Shown: positions 36,533-45,412 of the stretch, in pieces
Layout: each line of letters starts with the position of its first letter
Position numbering within the stretch: position 1 is the first letter of the stretch
Assembly (NCBI GenBank): GCA_014385025.1
Contig: JACRTB010000011.1
Coordinates: 56,864 to 120,863 of the forward strand
DNA: 64,000 nucleotides
Direction of reading: 5' to 3'
Origin: Yanshouia hominis
GTDB lineage: Bacteria > Bacillota > Clostridia > Oscillospirales > Ruminococcaceae
The notes under the pieces: model-generated
Seen by the model: only the letters and a program-made list of their open reading frames with translations
Database searches by the model: none
Told to the model about the DNA's origin: nothing
Translations under genes and position numbers: made by a program

Positions 36533-37123
36533 TTATGCCTGCGGCGAATCAGGCAAATTCCGGACGAGCGGACATAGGCCCAGCGAAAATCCCTCCCGGG
36601 TAGCCCGCATGATCGAGGAGGCAAGCTGCTCCGGCGGCAGCCTCATCCCCTCGGAAAGCCACTGCTCCACCACATTGATAAAGCCGGAAACCAGGAAGGT
36701 CGCCAAAAAACGCTCCACCGTGTCCAGCCCGGCCTCCCTGCGGATGCCGCAGTAGGCAAGCACCTGCATTTCCAGCCGCCGCAGAAGGCTGCGGTCCCCG
36801 TTTGGGCCGAAAAGAATTCCGCAGAGCTCAGCGCGGTCCGCGACAAACCTGAGAATCCGGCAATACAGCCGTTCGAGCGCGGCTTCATTCTCGGGCGGAG
36901 GCTCCTGCCCGAGCGCGGCGGTGAATTCTCCGAAAAGCTCCTGCTCCATCTGGCGAAGCATATCATAAATGTCCCGGTAATGCCGGTAAAAGGTGGCACG
37001 GTTGACGTCCGACCGCTCAGTGAGTTCCTTGACGGTGATCTCATTGACCGGCTTTTCCGCCAGCAGTTCCACCAAAGCCATCGACAAAAACCGTTTCGTC
37101 CTTTTGATCCGGCGGTCCTCCAT
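36533..37123 (-). CDS. TetR/AcrR-family transcriptional regulator
   Basis: A 196-residue repressor-like protein. The N-terminal DNA-binding domain has FLSMALVELLAEKPVNEITV and the helix-turn-helix VKELTERSDVNRATFYRHYR (about 30-49). The rest is an all-helical ligand and dimer domain. I start at the ATG at 37123 because ggaggggg precedes it; the ATG at 37138 overlaps that site. A promoter and AT-rich repeated motif lie just upstream, suggesting autoregulation. Target genes are not evident. Confidence 0.88.
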   Translation of the reverse strand: MEDRRIKRTKRFLSMALVELLAEKPVNEITVKELTERSDVNRATFYRHYRDIYDMLRQMEQELFGEFTAALGQEPPPENEAALERLYCRILRFVADRAELCGILFGPNGDRSLLRRLEMQVLAYCGIRREAGLDTVERFLATFLVSGFINVVEQWLSEGMRLPPEQLASSIMRATREGFSLGLCPLVRNLPDSPQA

Positions 37124-37182
37124 CCGTTCCCCCTCCATACTGTCCTGAAATTGTCACAAAAAGCGATATTATTATCAATATT

Positions 37183-37211
37183 ATTATAAGATACCCCTGT
37201 TGCAAATACAA
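37183..37211 (-). promoter_or_regulatory. TetR gene promoter
   Basis: TTGTAT (37206-37211), 17-base spacer, TATAAT (37183-37188), minus strand. Directly downstream the element GATAATAATAT/ATAATAATATT recurs (37163-37190), a possible operator. Confidence 0.55.
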
Positions 37212-37349
37212 CTGACGAACCCGCTAAAAGTATCACACTTTGATTGCAATATTGTAAAAATTTTATTTTGTTACCCGTTCCGAAGAAAAAGCGGTCCGAA
37301 TGCATCAATGTCCGGCGCCGTTTTCAGCGTCGGACATTGATGCCGCCTT

Positions 37350-38537
37350 TCACCGGGAAAGGACCGAAAGCTTGACGTTCTCGACGTAAAAATCCCGAAC
37401 ATCCTCCTCTTCAAGCAGCCGCAGGATGTCCTGCGCTCCGCCGTGGACCAGCGCCCCGTAAATTCCGATCCCGTTCTGATCGATATACTCGAGCGCCTCC
37501 TGATAGTATCCCGGGGAAATTCCGTTGACATCGGCCATCGCCTCGAGAAATCCGGGCCGGCCGGAAAGGTAGCGCAGCAGAGAGCGGAAATGCTCTTCCC
37601 AGACCGCCGGTCGGTTCTCCTCCATCTCGCCGTCGTGCAGAGCCAGCTCAAAGCACGGGAACTCCTCCTCCGGCGCATTTTCGAAAACCAACCCCGCGCC
37701 GGACGGCTCAAAGCCAAGGGTGCCGGGCTGATAGCCATCCCGGGCGGCAACCGCGGCATAGGCAAAGTAGAGGTCCGGCACCTTCTCTCCGTACCGCTCA
37801 AGGAGAACGTCAAATTCCTCCAGGCTCAGATCATGGCCGAAGGTGACATAGACCGCCGCGCGGCTGGAAGGGGGCAGCGCGGCGAGCGCCTCGCGGCAAT
37901 CGGCAAGGGTATCCGGGTCCGCTTCGGTGTGCTCCACCCCGTTTTCATCCACCCACACGATCAATCCCTGACGGTAGCCAAAGGCATTCGCAATGGGGAA
38001 CCGCCAATATTCGTTGGCGGTGCGTCCGCCGCTTCCCACCGTCTTTCCCCTCACCAACCGGTCAAAGGAGCTCAGCTCCCGCCCCCAAAACAGATCGTTT
38101 TGCCGAATCCGCAGATCGTAGCTGCCCGGGCCGCTGCGGACCGCCTCGGCATAGCTGGCGGTATATCCGGGGGAGTGCAGCTCGGTGAAGGCCGCCATAT
38201 CGAGCAGAAACTGCCCGTCCCCGCCGTACCGGGCCTCGATTCCCTTGTTGGGATTATAATAGGAAAGGTCGCAGAACAGCACCGCCGCCGCGGCAATCAG
38301 GAACACCGCCAGCACCGCGAGACAGGCGCTGCCCAGCAGCCGGAGCCGCACCCGTCTGGAAATCCGCCCTGTCTCGGGGGAGGGCGACGGCTCCTGATCC
38401 GAAAACTGTTCGTCGAACCGCTCGGCAAGATAATCGGCAATCGCCTCATGCTTCTCGATTTCGGCCTTGACCGCCGCCTCGCATTCGGGGTCGGCGCGCC
38501 CCTCCTTTACCTGCTCCAGCATTTCGCGAAAGCTCAT
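37350..38537 (-). CDS. Membrane anti-sigma-factor-like protein
   Basis: A 395-residue protein coupled by ATGA to the ECF sigma gene. The N-terminal cytoplasmic part (1-66) is rich in charged helix (FREMLEQVKEGRADPECEAA), then a single transmembrane helix (about 68-88) and a large extracellular domain of unknown fold. This is the topology of sigma-factor regulators of the YhfM/SigV-regulator kind. It should hold the sigma factor at the membrane and release it on an external cue. No zinc-binding HxxxCxxC motif is seen in the N-terminal part. Confidence 0.75.
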   Translation of the reverse strand: MSFREMLEQVKEGRADPECEAAVKAEIEKHEAIADYLAERFDEQFSDQEPSPSPETGRISRRVRLRLLGSACLAVLAVFLIAAAAVLFCDLSYYNPNKGIEARYGGDGQFLLDMAAFTELHSPGYTASYAEAVRSGPGSYDLRIRQNDLFWGRELSSFDRLVRGKTVGSGGRTANEYWRFPIANAFGYRQGLIVWVDENGVEHTEADPDTLADCREALAALPPSSRAAVYVTFGHDLSLEEFDVLLERYGEKVPDLYFAYAAVAARDGYQPGTLGFEPSGAGLVFENAPEEEFPCFELALHDGEMEENRPAVWEEHFRSLLRYLSGRPGFLEAMADVNGISPGYYQEALEYIDQNGIGIYGALVHGGAQDILRLLEEEDVRDFYVENVKLSVLSR

Positions 38538-39025
38538 GCCCAGTCCTCCTCCAATCGTTTTTTCAGCCTTGACCGCGCGCGGGTCAGGCCTGTTTTGACC
38601 GCTCCCGGACTTTTTCCGGTCAGCCGGGAAATTTCCGCCACCGGACACCGCTCAAAATAAAAAAGAAGCAAAAGCTCCCGGTCCCCGGGGGAGAGGAGAA
38701 GAATCTCCCGGTAGAGCAGGCGGCGCCGCTCGTCGCGGATCAGCTGTTCCAGCACACCCGGCGCGGGATCGGGATACTCCTCGGGAACGGTCCGGTCCCC
38801 CGCCCTCTTTCTGCGGCGAAGCAGGTCATAAAAGAGATTTTTGCAGACCCGCAGCAGCCAGCAGCGGACCGAGGACGCATCCGCCTCGAGCGACAGCAGC
38901 GCCCGGTAGAAGGTTTCCGCGGTCAGCTCGTCCGCCAGCACCGGGTCCCGGCAGAGGGAAAGGGCGTAAAGATAAAGATCCTGACGATAAGCGCGATAGC
39001 TCTCCTCCAGCGCATCCTGCTTCAC
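38534..39025 (-). CDS. ECF RNA polymerase sigma factor
   Basis: A 163-residue group 4 sigma factor. Region 2 is at about 10-80 (YLYALSLCRDPVLADELTAE, then LLRVCKNLFYDLLRRRKR) and region 4 at about 105-160 with the helix-turn-helix CPVAEISRLTGKSPGAVKTG. I use the GTG at 39025, eight bases after gggagg; a longer frame would begin inside the promoter. Its stop overlaps the anti-sigma start. An ECF-type promoter 26 bases upstream suggests it drives its own expression. Confidence 0.88.
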   Translation of the reverse strand: MKQDALEESYRAYRQDLYLYALSLCRDPVLADELTAETFYRALLSLEADASSVRCWLLRVCKNLFYDLLRRRKRAGDRTVPEEYPDPAPGVLEQLIRDERRRLLYREILLLSPGDRELLLLFYFERCPVAEISRLTGKSPGAVKTGLTRARSRLKKRLEEDWA

Positions 39026-39050
39026 CGGCCTTCCCTCCCTCTGTTCTAAA

Positions 39051-39076
39051 AACGTTTTCCCGGCCAAAAGGTTACA
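39051..39076 (-). promoter_or_regulatory. ECF-type autoregulatory promoter
   Basis: Minus strand TGTAAC (39071-39076), 16-base spacer, CGTT (39051-39054). This matches the SigX/SigW-like pattern (TGTAAC N16 CGT) and not a sigma-A promoter. Transcription would start near 39044, about 20 bases before the GTG. Confidence 0.65.
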
Positions 39077-39263
39077 CCTCCTTTGCGGGTCGGCGCGGGA
39101 AAATTTGATTCCCTGATGCAGAAGACGCGGGAAAAAGTCCCGCCGCAAAGAAGGACTTTTGGCCAAATTTCCGTCCTTTCAAAAAGCGGTTCACCCCGCG
39201 GCCGGCGGCGGACGTTTTGAAGCGGGCTGCGGCAAAAGGCCGGCGCGCCATCCCGCGCCCACA

Positions 39264-39298
39264 AAAAAGGCGCGCGGAACAATTCCGCGCGCCTTTTT
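39264..39298 (-). terminator. Strong 16-bp terminator
   Basis: AAAAAGGCGCGCGGAA (39264-39279) with its exact complement (39283-39298), CAA loop. It follows the phospholipase-like gene on the minus strand and insulates the ECF promoter. Confidence 0.85.
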
Positions 39299-39352
39299 CA
39301 GGGAAAAGTTCTTCTTCCGCATTCGCGCCCTCGGCCGGACGCCCCCCGGCGG

Positions 39353-39964
39353 TCAGGCCGATTCGGCGAGGCAGAGCGGCCGCAGCAGCCGGTCAAAATC
39401 CACTGTTCCCGCAAAGGACGCATAGGAAAAGACCAGAAGGCATCCCGCCTCAATGGCGCTGTAGAGCTCAATGCCGTGGTTGACTCCCCGCGCGTTCAAA
39501 TCGCAGACAAAGCGGCGCTTTGCCTCCAGCCTGCCGAGCAGGGCTTCGCTTTCCTCCGGCAGCTTCTCCCAAACAAAATCGAGCCGCTCCAGCAGCTCCC
39601 GGCGGCGCCGGGCATAGCGGGAAAGCTGATGCTCGTGCCGCATATGCCGCACCAGATTTTTGGGGTAGTCATCTCCATGGGCATAGCAGCAGAAATCGGC
39701 GTAATAATGGCAGAGCACCCCCAGACGGTAGCTTCTCCGCCACACGCCGCAGTCATCCCCCGCGGCTTCCATCGTGCGGGCCAGCTTTTGGTTGACCATC
39801 CCGAGACGGAATTTGGCCCGGTGGGAACGAAACGCCTGGGTCGGCGCAATATCGGGGGCAATATTGCCCCAGTAGAAAGCAGCGCGGGCAAGAAGGCCGG
39901 GGTCCACTCTGGAGACAGCGTCATAGACCACCGACGCGATCAGCATATGATTGGCAGGATTCAT
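39353..39964 (-). CDS. Zinc-dependent phospholipase C-like protein
   Basis: A 203-residue protein with the metal-ligand pattern of the zinc-dependent phospholipase C superfamily (PF00882): an N-terminal NHMLIASVVYD, GNIAPDI, SHRAKF, LGVLCHYYADFCCYAHGDDY and RHMRHEHQLSRY. It has no signal peptide, so it is probably intracellular, unlike secreted toxins of the family. The ATG at 39964 has aggag eleven bases upstream. The substrate is unknown; many Firmicutes carry such short cytosolic homologues. Confidence 0.75.
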   Translation of the reverse strand: MNPANHMLIASVVYDAVSRVDPGLLARAAFYWGNIAPDIAPTQAFRSHRAKFRLGMVNQKLARTMEAAGDDCGVWRRSYRLGVLCHYYADFCCYAHGDDYPKNLVRHMRHEHQLSRYARRRRELLERLDFVWEKLPEESEALLGRLEAKRRFVCDLNARGVNHGIELYSAIEAGCLLVFSYASFAGTVDFDRLLRPLCLAESA

Positions 39965-40249
39965 GACAGGAAACACTCCTTCCGAAAAGGCTCAGACGGC
40001 CGCCGGATATGGGAACGCTTTCTCCGAATCCGGCCAACAAAGCACAGTATAGCACAGCCGGACGCAAATTGCTCGGCTTTTCGAAAGATTCATAAACTTT
40101 CCACAGGTTCAAGGCAGTTTTTTCTGATTCACGCAGCTTCTCCGTCATATTGCTCTGCTTTTGCAAAAAATTGAATTTTTTCATATCAATATTTAAAATA
40201 TTGAATATTTTTCATCGATTTTTTTAATTTCCCGCACTATACTGTCATT

Positions 40250-40348
40250 ATGACGGCACACCCCGGCGCACCGGATGGGAGGGTTCTGATGAGAACGAAA
40301 TCGTGGACCGCATCAATGACGGCACACCCCGGCGCGCCGGATGGGAGG
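40250..40348 (+). repeat. 33-bp direct repeat carrying the MFS ribosome site
   Basis: Copies at 40250-40282 and 40316-40348 differ by one base and are 66 bases apart (22 codons, in frame). Each ends in gatgggagg, a ribosome site. The first is followed by an ATG at 40290, the second by the ATG at 40355. Both are in the MFS frame, so the gene may have two start sites. Confidence 0.8.
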
Positions 40349-40354
40349 AAGAAT

Positions 40355-41581
40355 ATGAAGCCATTGAAACAAGGTCTGGGTATCCTGCTGCTCTGCTGGG
40401 CCACCTATGTAACCGCTTATCTCTGCCGCGTCAACATTTCGGCGGCGCTGACCAAGATGTCGGCGGGCCTCGGTGTCTCGATGGAATACCTCGGGATGGC
40501 CAGCTCGATCTACTTCATCACCTATGCGGCCGGGCAGCTGCTCAACGGCTTTCTGGGAGACCGGGTGAAGCCCTACCGCTTCCTTTTGACCGCCGTCGCC
40601 GCGGCCGGAGCGGCCAACCTTGCGGTGGGGAATGTTTCCAACGGTGCCGCCTTTCTCCTGATCTGGGGGATCAACGGTTATATCCAGTCGATGTTCTGGG
40701 GATCTCTGCTCCGGCTGCTTTCCTTCCACATCCCGGCCGAGCATCACAAAACCGTCTCCACGGTGATGTCCACCGCATCGGTCACCGGCTACATCCTTTC
40801 CTGGAGCATTCTTGGAAAAGCCTTTGCCGGCCTGTCCTGGAAGGCCTATTTCATTGTGCCTGGCTTCTGTGCCCTGCTGCTGATCCCCTGCTGGCTGCTG
40901 ACCGCGCGCAGGCACCCGATGGAGCAGATGCTCCGCGAGCTCCCGGACAGCCCGCCCGTCGGGCGGGCTGTCCGGGAGCTCTTCGAGGATCGGATGTACT
41001 TTATCTGCCTGCTTTGCTGCGCGATCGGCGCGATTCAGGAAGGCGCGGTATTCTGGCTACCGGTCATCTTTTCGCGCGATCTGGGTCTGAACGCCGACTC
41101 CTCCCTTCTGCTGCTGATGGTGATCCCTTTTTCCAAGCTGCTCGGCGTTTTTCTTGCCCGCTGGCTGCTCGGCCGGCACCATGAAAACGCCCGGCGTTCC
41201 ATGCTGGCGATGCTGGCGCTGGTTTCGGCCATCGCGGTGCTGCTGGTGCTGACCTCGCGGCTTTCCGCCCTGCTGACCGTCCTGCTGATCGGACTGCTGA
41301 TCCTCGCGGTCAACGGCAGCAACTGGATCATCATCTCCTACCTTCCGCTGTCTTTTGCGGAGCGGAATATGGTCTCCACCCTCGTGGGGATTCTCGATTT
41401 CTCGATCTATGTCGGCGCGGCGGTCTCCTCCCCGCTGACCGGCATTGTCCTTGCCCGCTATGGGTGGCCCGCGGTTCCGGTGATCTGGCTCGGGCTGACC
41501 GCCGCAAGCGTTCTGCTGGCTCTGACCGGAGCAGGCGGATGCCTTTTGAGGAAGGGGAAGCGAATCCATGAATGCGCTTAA
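40355..41581 (+). CDS. MFS transporter, organophosphate antiporter-like
   Basis: A 408-residue major facilitator with twelve hydrophobic helices. It resembles the GlpT/UhpT-type OPA group: N-terminal CWATYVTAYLCRVNISAALT and the loop FLGDRVKPYR. I start at the ATG at 40355, close to ggagga; upstream in-frame ATGs at 40250 and 40290 are possible. Its 3' end overlaps the RpiR regulator by 14 bases. A sugar-phosphate or phosphonate substrate is plausible because RpiR regulators sense phosphosugars. Confidence 0.85.
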   Translation: MKPLKQGLGILLLCWATYVTAYLCRVNISAALTKMSAGLGVSMEYLGMASSIYFITYAAGQLLNGFLGDRVKPYRFLLTAVAAAGAANLAVGNVSNGAAFLLIWGINGYIQSMFWGSLLRLLSFHIPAEHHKTVSTVMSTASVTGYILSWSILGKAFAGLSWKAYFIVPGFCALLLIPCWLLTARRHPMEQMLRELPDSPPVGRAVRELFEDRMYFICLLCCAIGAIQEGAVFWLPVIFSRDLGLNADSSLLLLMVIPFSKLLGVFLARWLLGRHHENARRSMLAMLALVSAIAVLLVLTSRLSALLTVLLIGLLILAVNGSNWIIISYLPLSFAERNMVSTLVGILDFSIYVGAAVSSPLTGIVLARYGWPAVPVIWLGLTAASVLLALTGAGGCLLRKGKRIHECA

Positions 41582-42419
41582 TCTGATCAAGCAGCGGTTT
41601 CCCGGCATGTCATCCGCCGAGAAACGGATTGCGGATGTCATCCTGCGGGACCCCAAGGCCGCTACCGGCATGACGGTCAACTTCCTCGCCGCGGCCGCGG
41701 GGGTTTCGGCGGGGACAGTGGTGAATTTTGCAAATTCTCTCGGCCTCGCCGGCTTCACCGCCCTGAAGATCAACCTTGCACAAAATCTTGAGGGCTTTAC
41801 CGGCTTTTCCTTCGACGACGTCGAGTCCACCGACAGTCCCAAGACCGCCCTGCATAAGATGGCGGAAAATGCCTGCGCCTCCTTCCGCGACACCCTGACG
41901 ATGATCGACGAAAAGACGCTTGCAGCGGCCGCCCGCCTCCTGATGGAGGCCAAAAAAATCGAGCTTTACGGGGCGGCCAATTCGGCCCTGGTGGCCGAGG
42001 ACGCCTATCAACACCTGATGAGGATCGGCCTTCCGGTTTATGCGGTGACCGATCCGCTGGTCAGCAGGATCTCCGCTTCCCATCTGGGACCGGGATGCCT
42101 CGCGGTGGGAATTTCCCACTGGGGCAGGTCCCGCTCAACCATCGAGGCCATGCGGACAGCCAAGTCGCGCGGCGCAGCCACCCTCTGTATCACCAGCTAT
42201 CCGGACAGTCCTCTTCACAAGCTCTCGGACGTCGGTCTGGTCATCGTCTCAAGCGAGGTCGGCCAGCGGCGCGAGGCATGGGTTTCCCGCCTGACCCACC
42301 TTCTGGTGCTCGATGGGCTCTGCGCTTACATCGGCGCCCAGCGCGGGGTCAGCTCGATCGAGATGATGGATGAGGCAAGTCTCCTGATCGGCAGCCAGCA
42401 GGAAGGTTCCGGCCTTTGA
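41568..42419 (+). CDS. MurR/RpiR-family transcriptional regulator
   Basis: A 283-residue regulator with an N-terminal HTH_6 domain (about 1-75: MSSAEKRIADVILRDPKAAT, then NFLAAAAGVSAGTVVNFANS) and a C-terminal SIS sugar-isomerase domain (about 120-260: IELYGAANSALVAEDAYQHL, GISHWGRSRSTIEAMRTAK). SIS domains bind phosphosugars. It overlaps the transporter gene, so the pair is one unit in which the regulator likely responds to the transported compound. Confidence 0.92.
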   Translation: MNALNLIKQRFPGMSSAEKRIADVILRDPKAATGMTVNFLAAAAGVSAGTVVNFANSLGLAGFTALKINLAQNLEGFTGFSFDDVESTDSPKTALHKMAENACASFRDTLTMIDEKTLAAAARLLMEAKKIELYGAANSALVAEDAYQHLMRIGLPVYAVTDPLVSRISASHLGPGCLAVGISHWGRSRSTIEAMRTAKSRGAATLCITSYPDSPLHKLSDVGLVIVSSEVGQRREAWVSRLTHLLVLDGLCAYIGAQRGVSSIEMMDEASLLIGSQQEGSGL

Positions 42420-42636
42420 GATTTCCCGAGGCGCAAAACAGGCCGCACCCGCCCATTGATCATCCACCGGCCTTGGCCCCCGCCCGGTATTGGCCTATCA
42501 GGGCTTCCGCCGGCAGACGGACACATCAAGAATGCCTTCTTCCGTGTCAGCTGTCCCGCCGCCCGGAGACAGACGGCGTTCTTTTCCAACCCGGCCTTTG
42601 CCCATTGTTTCACTCATTTTTCATCATCCCGCTTTG

Positions 42637-43057
42637 CCCGGCGCCCGCGGTAAATGGTTCTGCACACCTTTTTCCTCGGTAGAACCATGGGTTCCAAAAC
42701 CCAAAGGTGTGTGGCAGAATTTCGCCCATTTTTGATATACCGCCGCACCCGGCGCTTGGGGCAAACGGCTCTGCGCGTTGTCTCACCAGCAGGGCTGGAG
42801 AAATTTCAAACTGAAAAGGCGCGAAAAAAGGCGCGCGGTGGAATTTTTCCAATTTCGACTCGCCCGGCGCCCACGAAAAACGGCTCTACACATCATCTCC
42901 CCCAGCGGGGCCGGAGAATTTCCGAACTGAAAAGGCGCGAAAAAGGCGTGCGGCGGAATTTCGCCCATTTTTGAGATACCGTCATACCCGGTGCTTGGGG
43001 CAACCGGTTTTGCGCGGCTTTTTCCCCGGCGGAACCGTAAATTTGCGAAGTCGACAC
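42637..43057. repeat. Diverged tandem repeat, four units of 111-124 bp
   Basis: Units begin at about 42637, 42748, 42863 and 42987, each with cccggcgc/cccggtgc, then a segment like ggcaaacggctctgc, then aaaaggcgcgaaaaa and gcggaatttcgcccattttt. Units 2 and 3 are the most alike. Short frames occur on both strands without ribosome sites. The 734-base gap 42420-43153 otherwise holds nothing I can name. Confidence 0.7.
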
Positions 43058-43099
43058 AAAAGCCCTGCGAGGAAGCAGCTTCTTCCTCGCAGGGCTTTT
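43058..43099 (-). terminator. 18-bp bidirectional terminator
   Basis: AAAAGCCCTGCGAGGAAG (43058-43075) with its complement (43082-43099), loop CAGCTT. Serves the leftward gene that ends at 43154. Confidence 0.85.
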
Positions 43100-43153
43100 A
43101 TCAGTGTGTTCCAATCCACCCGCAGAGACGCGGCGGCTCCTTCGCCTTAACGC

Positions 43154-43402
43154 TCAGTCGAGCCGTTCAATCTGAAAGGTGACACATTCCCCGCAGTCGG
43201 GGCACTGCACCGGCGTGGGTTTGACCGAACCGCCGCGCCGCGCAGCGTAGGCAAAGGGATAAATCGCATTGAGTGCGACCATGCAAAGCGCCGCACTCTT
43301 TTCGGTGTCGATAAAGGCGCCGTCAAAGAAAATTTCATCGCCCGCCTTGTACCGGGGGCATTCGCTTGAAAGAACCGTAGCTTTTACCTTATGATCCTCC
43401 AT
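43154..43402 (-). CDS. TIGR04076-like small protein
   Basis: An 82-residue protein with the feel of the TIGR04076 family: N-terminal KVKATVLSSECPRYKAGDEI, a central alpha helix with AALCMVALNAIYPFAYAARR, and a C-terminal CPDCGECVTF with three cysteines. A metal site is possible. No biochemical function is known for the family. It stands alone, about 107 bases from the AEC carrier gene and in the same direction. Confidence 0.65.
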   Translation of the reverse strand: MEDHKVKATVLSSECPRYKAGDEIFFDGAFIDTEKSAALCMVALNAIYPFAYAARRGGSVKPTPVQCPDCGECVTFQIERLD

Positions 43403-43508
43403 GATTGCATCCTCCCGACATGATTGCCGCCTGCGGCAGCGTTTTTTTCAGTATAGCATATCCTGTGCGGCGCGGGAAGGGGCCTGCGAAAACTTTTGTC
43501 CTCCTCCG

Positions 43509-44444
43509 TCAAAGGGGGCAGACAAGCTGATAGGCAAACACGATCACGGGCATCGTCAGGATGCAGACAAGGGTGGCAAGGACACTGACCACGCTGGCAT
43601 ACTCCGCATCCGCGCCGCAGAGCTGGGCCATCTGGGTTACGGTGGCCGCGGGCGGGGTGATGCATGCCAGCAGGCTGATCAGCAGAATAACGGCGCCGCC
43701 GCGCACCGGGAAAATCCTGTTGAGCAGAATCATCAGGCCGGTGCAGAGCAGCGGCATCACCGCCATTCGCAGCAGGACGATCCGGTAGACGCGCCGCGCC
43801 GCGAAAATTTGACGCAGATTCATGCGGCCGATCAGCATCCCGGTAATCAGCATTCCAAGCGGCCCCGCCATTCCCCCCACCGAAGCGAGGGCGGTGTCGA
43901 CAATCCCGGGGAGGCGCACCCCGGTAACAAAGAGAAGCAGCCCGCCAATGATGGCGATGACGCTGGGATTGCGCAGCACCCGCAGCAAATTGACCCGCCT
44001 CTGCGGAAGGAGCAGGAGAGAAAGATGGGTCCACACCAGAACAATCTGCACCGACATGTAGGCGCCGGCATAGATCAGCCACTCCTCCCCGAGCACCGCG
44101 GCGACAATGGGAACGATCAGATTTCCCGCATTGGTATAGATCACCAGCGCCTCCTCCAGCCTGCTGAGGCCCAGCGGCCCCTTCAGCAGACGCGTCCCGC
44201 CGATCAAAAGGATATGCGCCGCGACCGCCGCACCCAGCGCCAGCAGAAGCCCCGAACGCACCTCGGGGGTGTTCTCCATCTGAAAGGACCGGAGCATAAC
44301 GCATGGCACCGACAGATAGAGGCAGACAATCGAGAGCCCCCGGCTCTCCTCCGGTGCGAGCAGCGAGCTTCTCACCAGAAGAAAGCCCGTTGCCAGAATC
44401 AAAAACAGATTGGCGATCTGTTTGACCAGTAAAAGACTTACCAT
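43509..44444 (-). CDS. AEC (auxin efflux carrier) family transporter
   Basis: A 311-residue, ten-helix carrier of the AEC family; bacterial members move malate, malonate or related acids. Family signs are the N-terminal MVSLLLVKQIANLFLILATG, the central N/P-containing ALVIYTNAGNLIVPIVAAVL and the C-terminal LLISLLACITPPAATVTQMA. The ATG at 44444 has gggga at nine bases; a GTG at 44453 is inside that distance. An extended -10 (TGCTATAAT, 44483-44491) lies upstream. Substrate unknown. Confidence 0.88.
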   Translation of the reverse strand: MVSLLLVKQIANLFLILATGFLLVRSSLLAPEESRGLSIVCLYLSVPCVMLRSFQMENTPEVRSGLLLALGAAVAAHILLIGGTRLLKGPLGLSRLEEALVIYTNAGNLIVPIVAAVLGEEWLIYAGAYMSVQIVLVWTHLSLLLLPQRRVNLLRVLRNPSVIAIIGGLLLFVTGVRLPGIVDTALASVGGMAGPLGMLITGMLIGRMNLRQIFAARRVYRIVLLRMAVMPLLCTGLMILLNRIFPVRGGAVILLISLLACITPPAATVTQMAQLCGADAEYASVVSVLATLVCILTMPVIVFAYQLVCPL

Positions 44445-44673
44445 TTTCCGCACTTCCCCAAGAAGATTTTCTGACCGTATTATTATAGCATGGCTGTCCG
44501 GCTTTGCCCAGCGTGGTTTTCCTACGGATGCGCATCGTCCGCGATCCGTCGTTTTATCCGGCAGCAGCGGAAAAGCGCTTCTTCAATTTGTTCAATTTGT
44601 CTCCCCCTATCTTCCCTTTTTTCGATCAACCTCACGATTCTTTCATGCAGTCCGACTTTCTCCTTCCAAACAG

Positions 44674-44702
44674 ATGACAAAAGAAGAAAATTTTGCTACA
44701 CT
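44674..44702 (+). promoter_or_regulatory. xpt promoter
   Basis: ATGACA (44674-44679), 17-base spacer, TACACT (44697-44702), 47 bases before the xpt start. No purine-riboswitch fold fits in the short leader. Confidence 0.5.
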
Positions 44703-44748
44703 TGTTTCTATTGGCTGGGCCGCAATAACTGCAAAGGGGATAATTAGG

Positions 44749-45327
44749 ATGGAGCTGCTCAAGCAACGAATCCGCCGGGACGGGCAGGTAATGGCCGGAA
44801 ACGTCCTGAAGGTTGACAGCTTTCTCAACCACCAGATGGACATCAGGCTTTTCGGTGAAATCGGCAAGGAATTCCGCCGGCGCTTCGAGGGGTGCGGAAT
44901 CAACAAAATTCTGACCATCGAGGCCTCCGGCATCGGGATCGCCTGCATCGCCGCACAGTATTTTGATGATGCACCGGTTGTCTTTGCCAAGAAAAACCCC
45001 ACCAAGAACATTGCCGGCGAGGTCTACACCAGCAAGGTGGAATCCTTTACGCACGGCAGAGTTTATAACGTCATCGTTTCCAAGCGTTTTCTCGGCCCGG
45101 AGGACCGGGTGCTGATCATCGACGATTTTCTCGCCAACGGCTGCGCCCTGATGGGGCTGATCGATATCGTCCGCGCGTCGGGCGCCGAACTTGCCGGAGC
45201 CGGAATCGTCATTGAAAAGGGATTTCAGGAGGGCGGCAGAATCATCCGCGGGATGGGCGTCCGGCTTGAATCGCTCGCCATCGTCGAATCGATGAGCGAG
45301 GAGGGCGGAGTCGTTTTTCGCGGCTGA
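44749..45327 (+). CDS. xpt: Xanthine phosphoribosyltransferase
   Basis: A 192-residue type I phosphoribosyltransferase converting xanthine and PRPP to XMP in purine salvage. The N-terminal DGQVMAGNVLKVDSFLNHQM is typical of Xpt, and the PRPP loop reads VLIIDDFLANGCALMGLIDI (about 123-142). The ATG at 44749 follows a weak site (attagg). Unlike many Firmicutes, no guanine riboswitch precedes it. The next gene encodes a nucleoside-type binding lipoprotein, which fits a purine-uptake and salvage unit. Confidence 0.93.
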   Translation: MELLKQRIRRDGQVMAGNVLKVDSFLNHQMDIRLFGEIGKEFRRRFEGCGINKILTIEASGIGIACIAAQYFDDAPVVFAKKNPTKNIAGEVYTSKVESFTHGRVYNVIVSKRFLGPEDRVLIIDDFLANGCALMGLIDIVRASGAELAGAGIVIEKGFQEGGRIIRGMGVRLESLAIVESMSEEGGVVFRG

Positions 45328-45412
45328 CCGCGTTTTCGATTGGTTGCGCGCGGCCTTTCGCCGCTGGCAATAGAAGAGAGGAACTTTTAAAAAACAGGAG
45401 GTAATTGATCCC

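Noticed and set aside
44500..44748. Purine riboswitch before xpt
   Set aside because: The leader lacks the conserved three-way-junction sequences and only 47 bases separate promoter and start.
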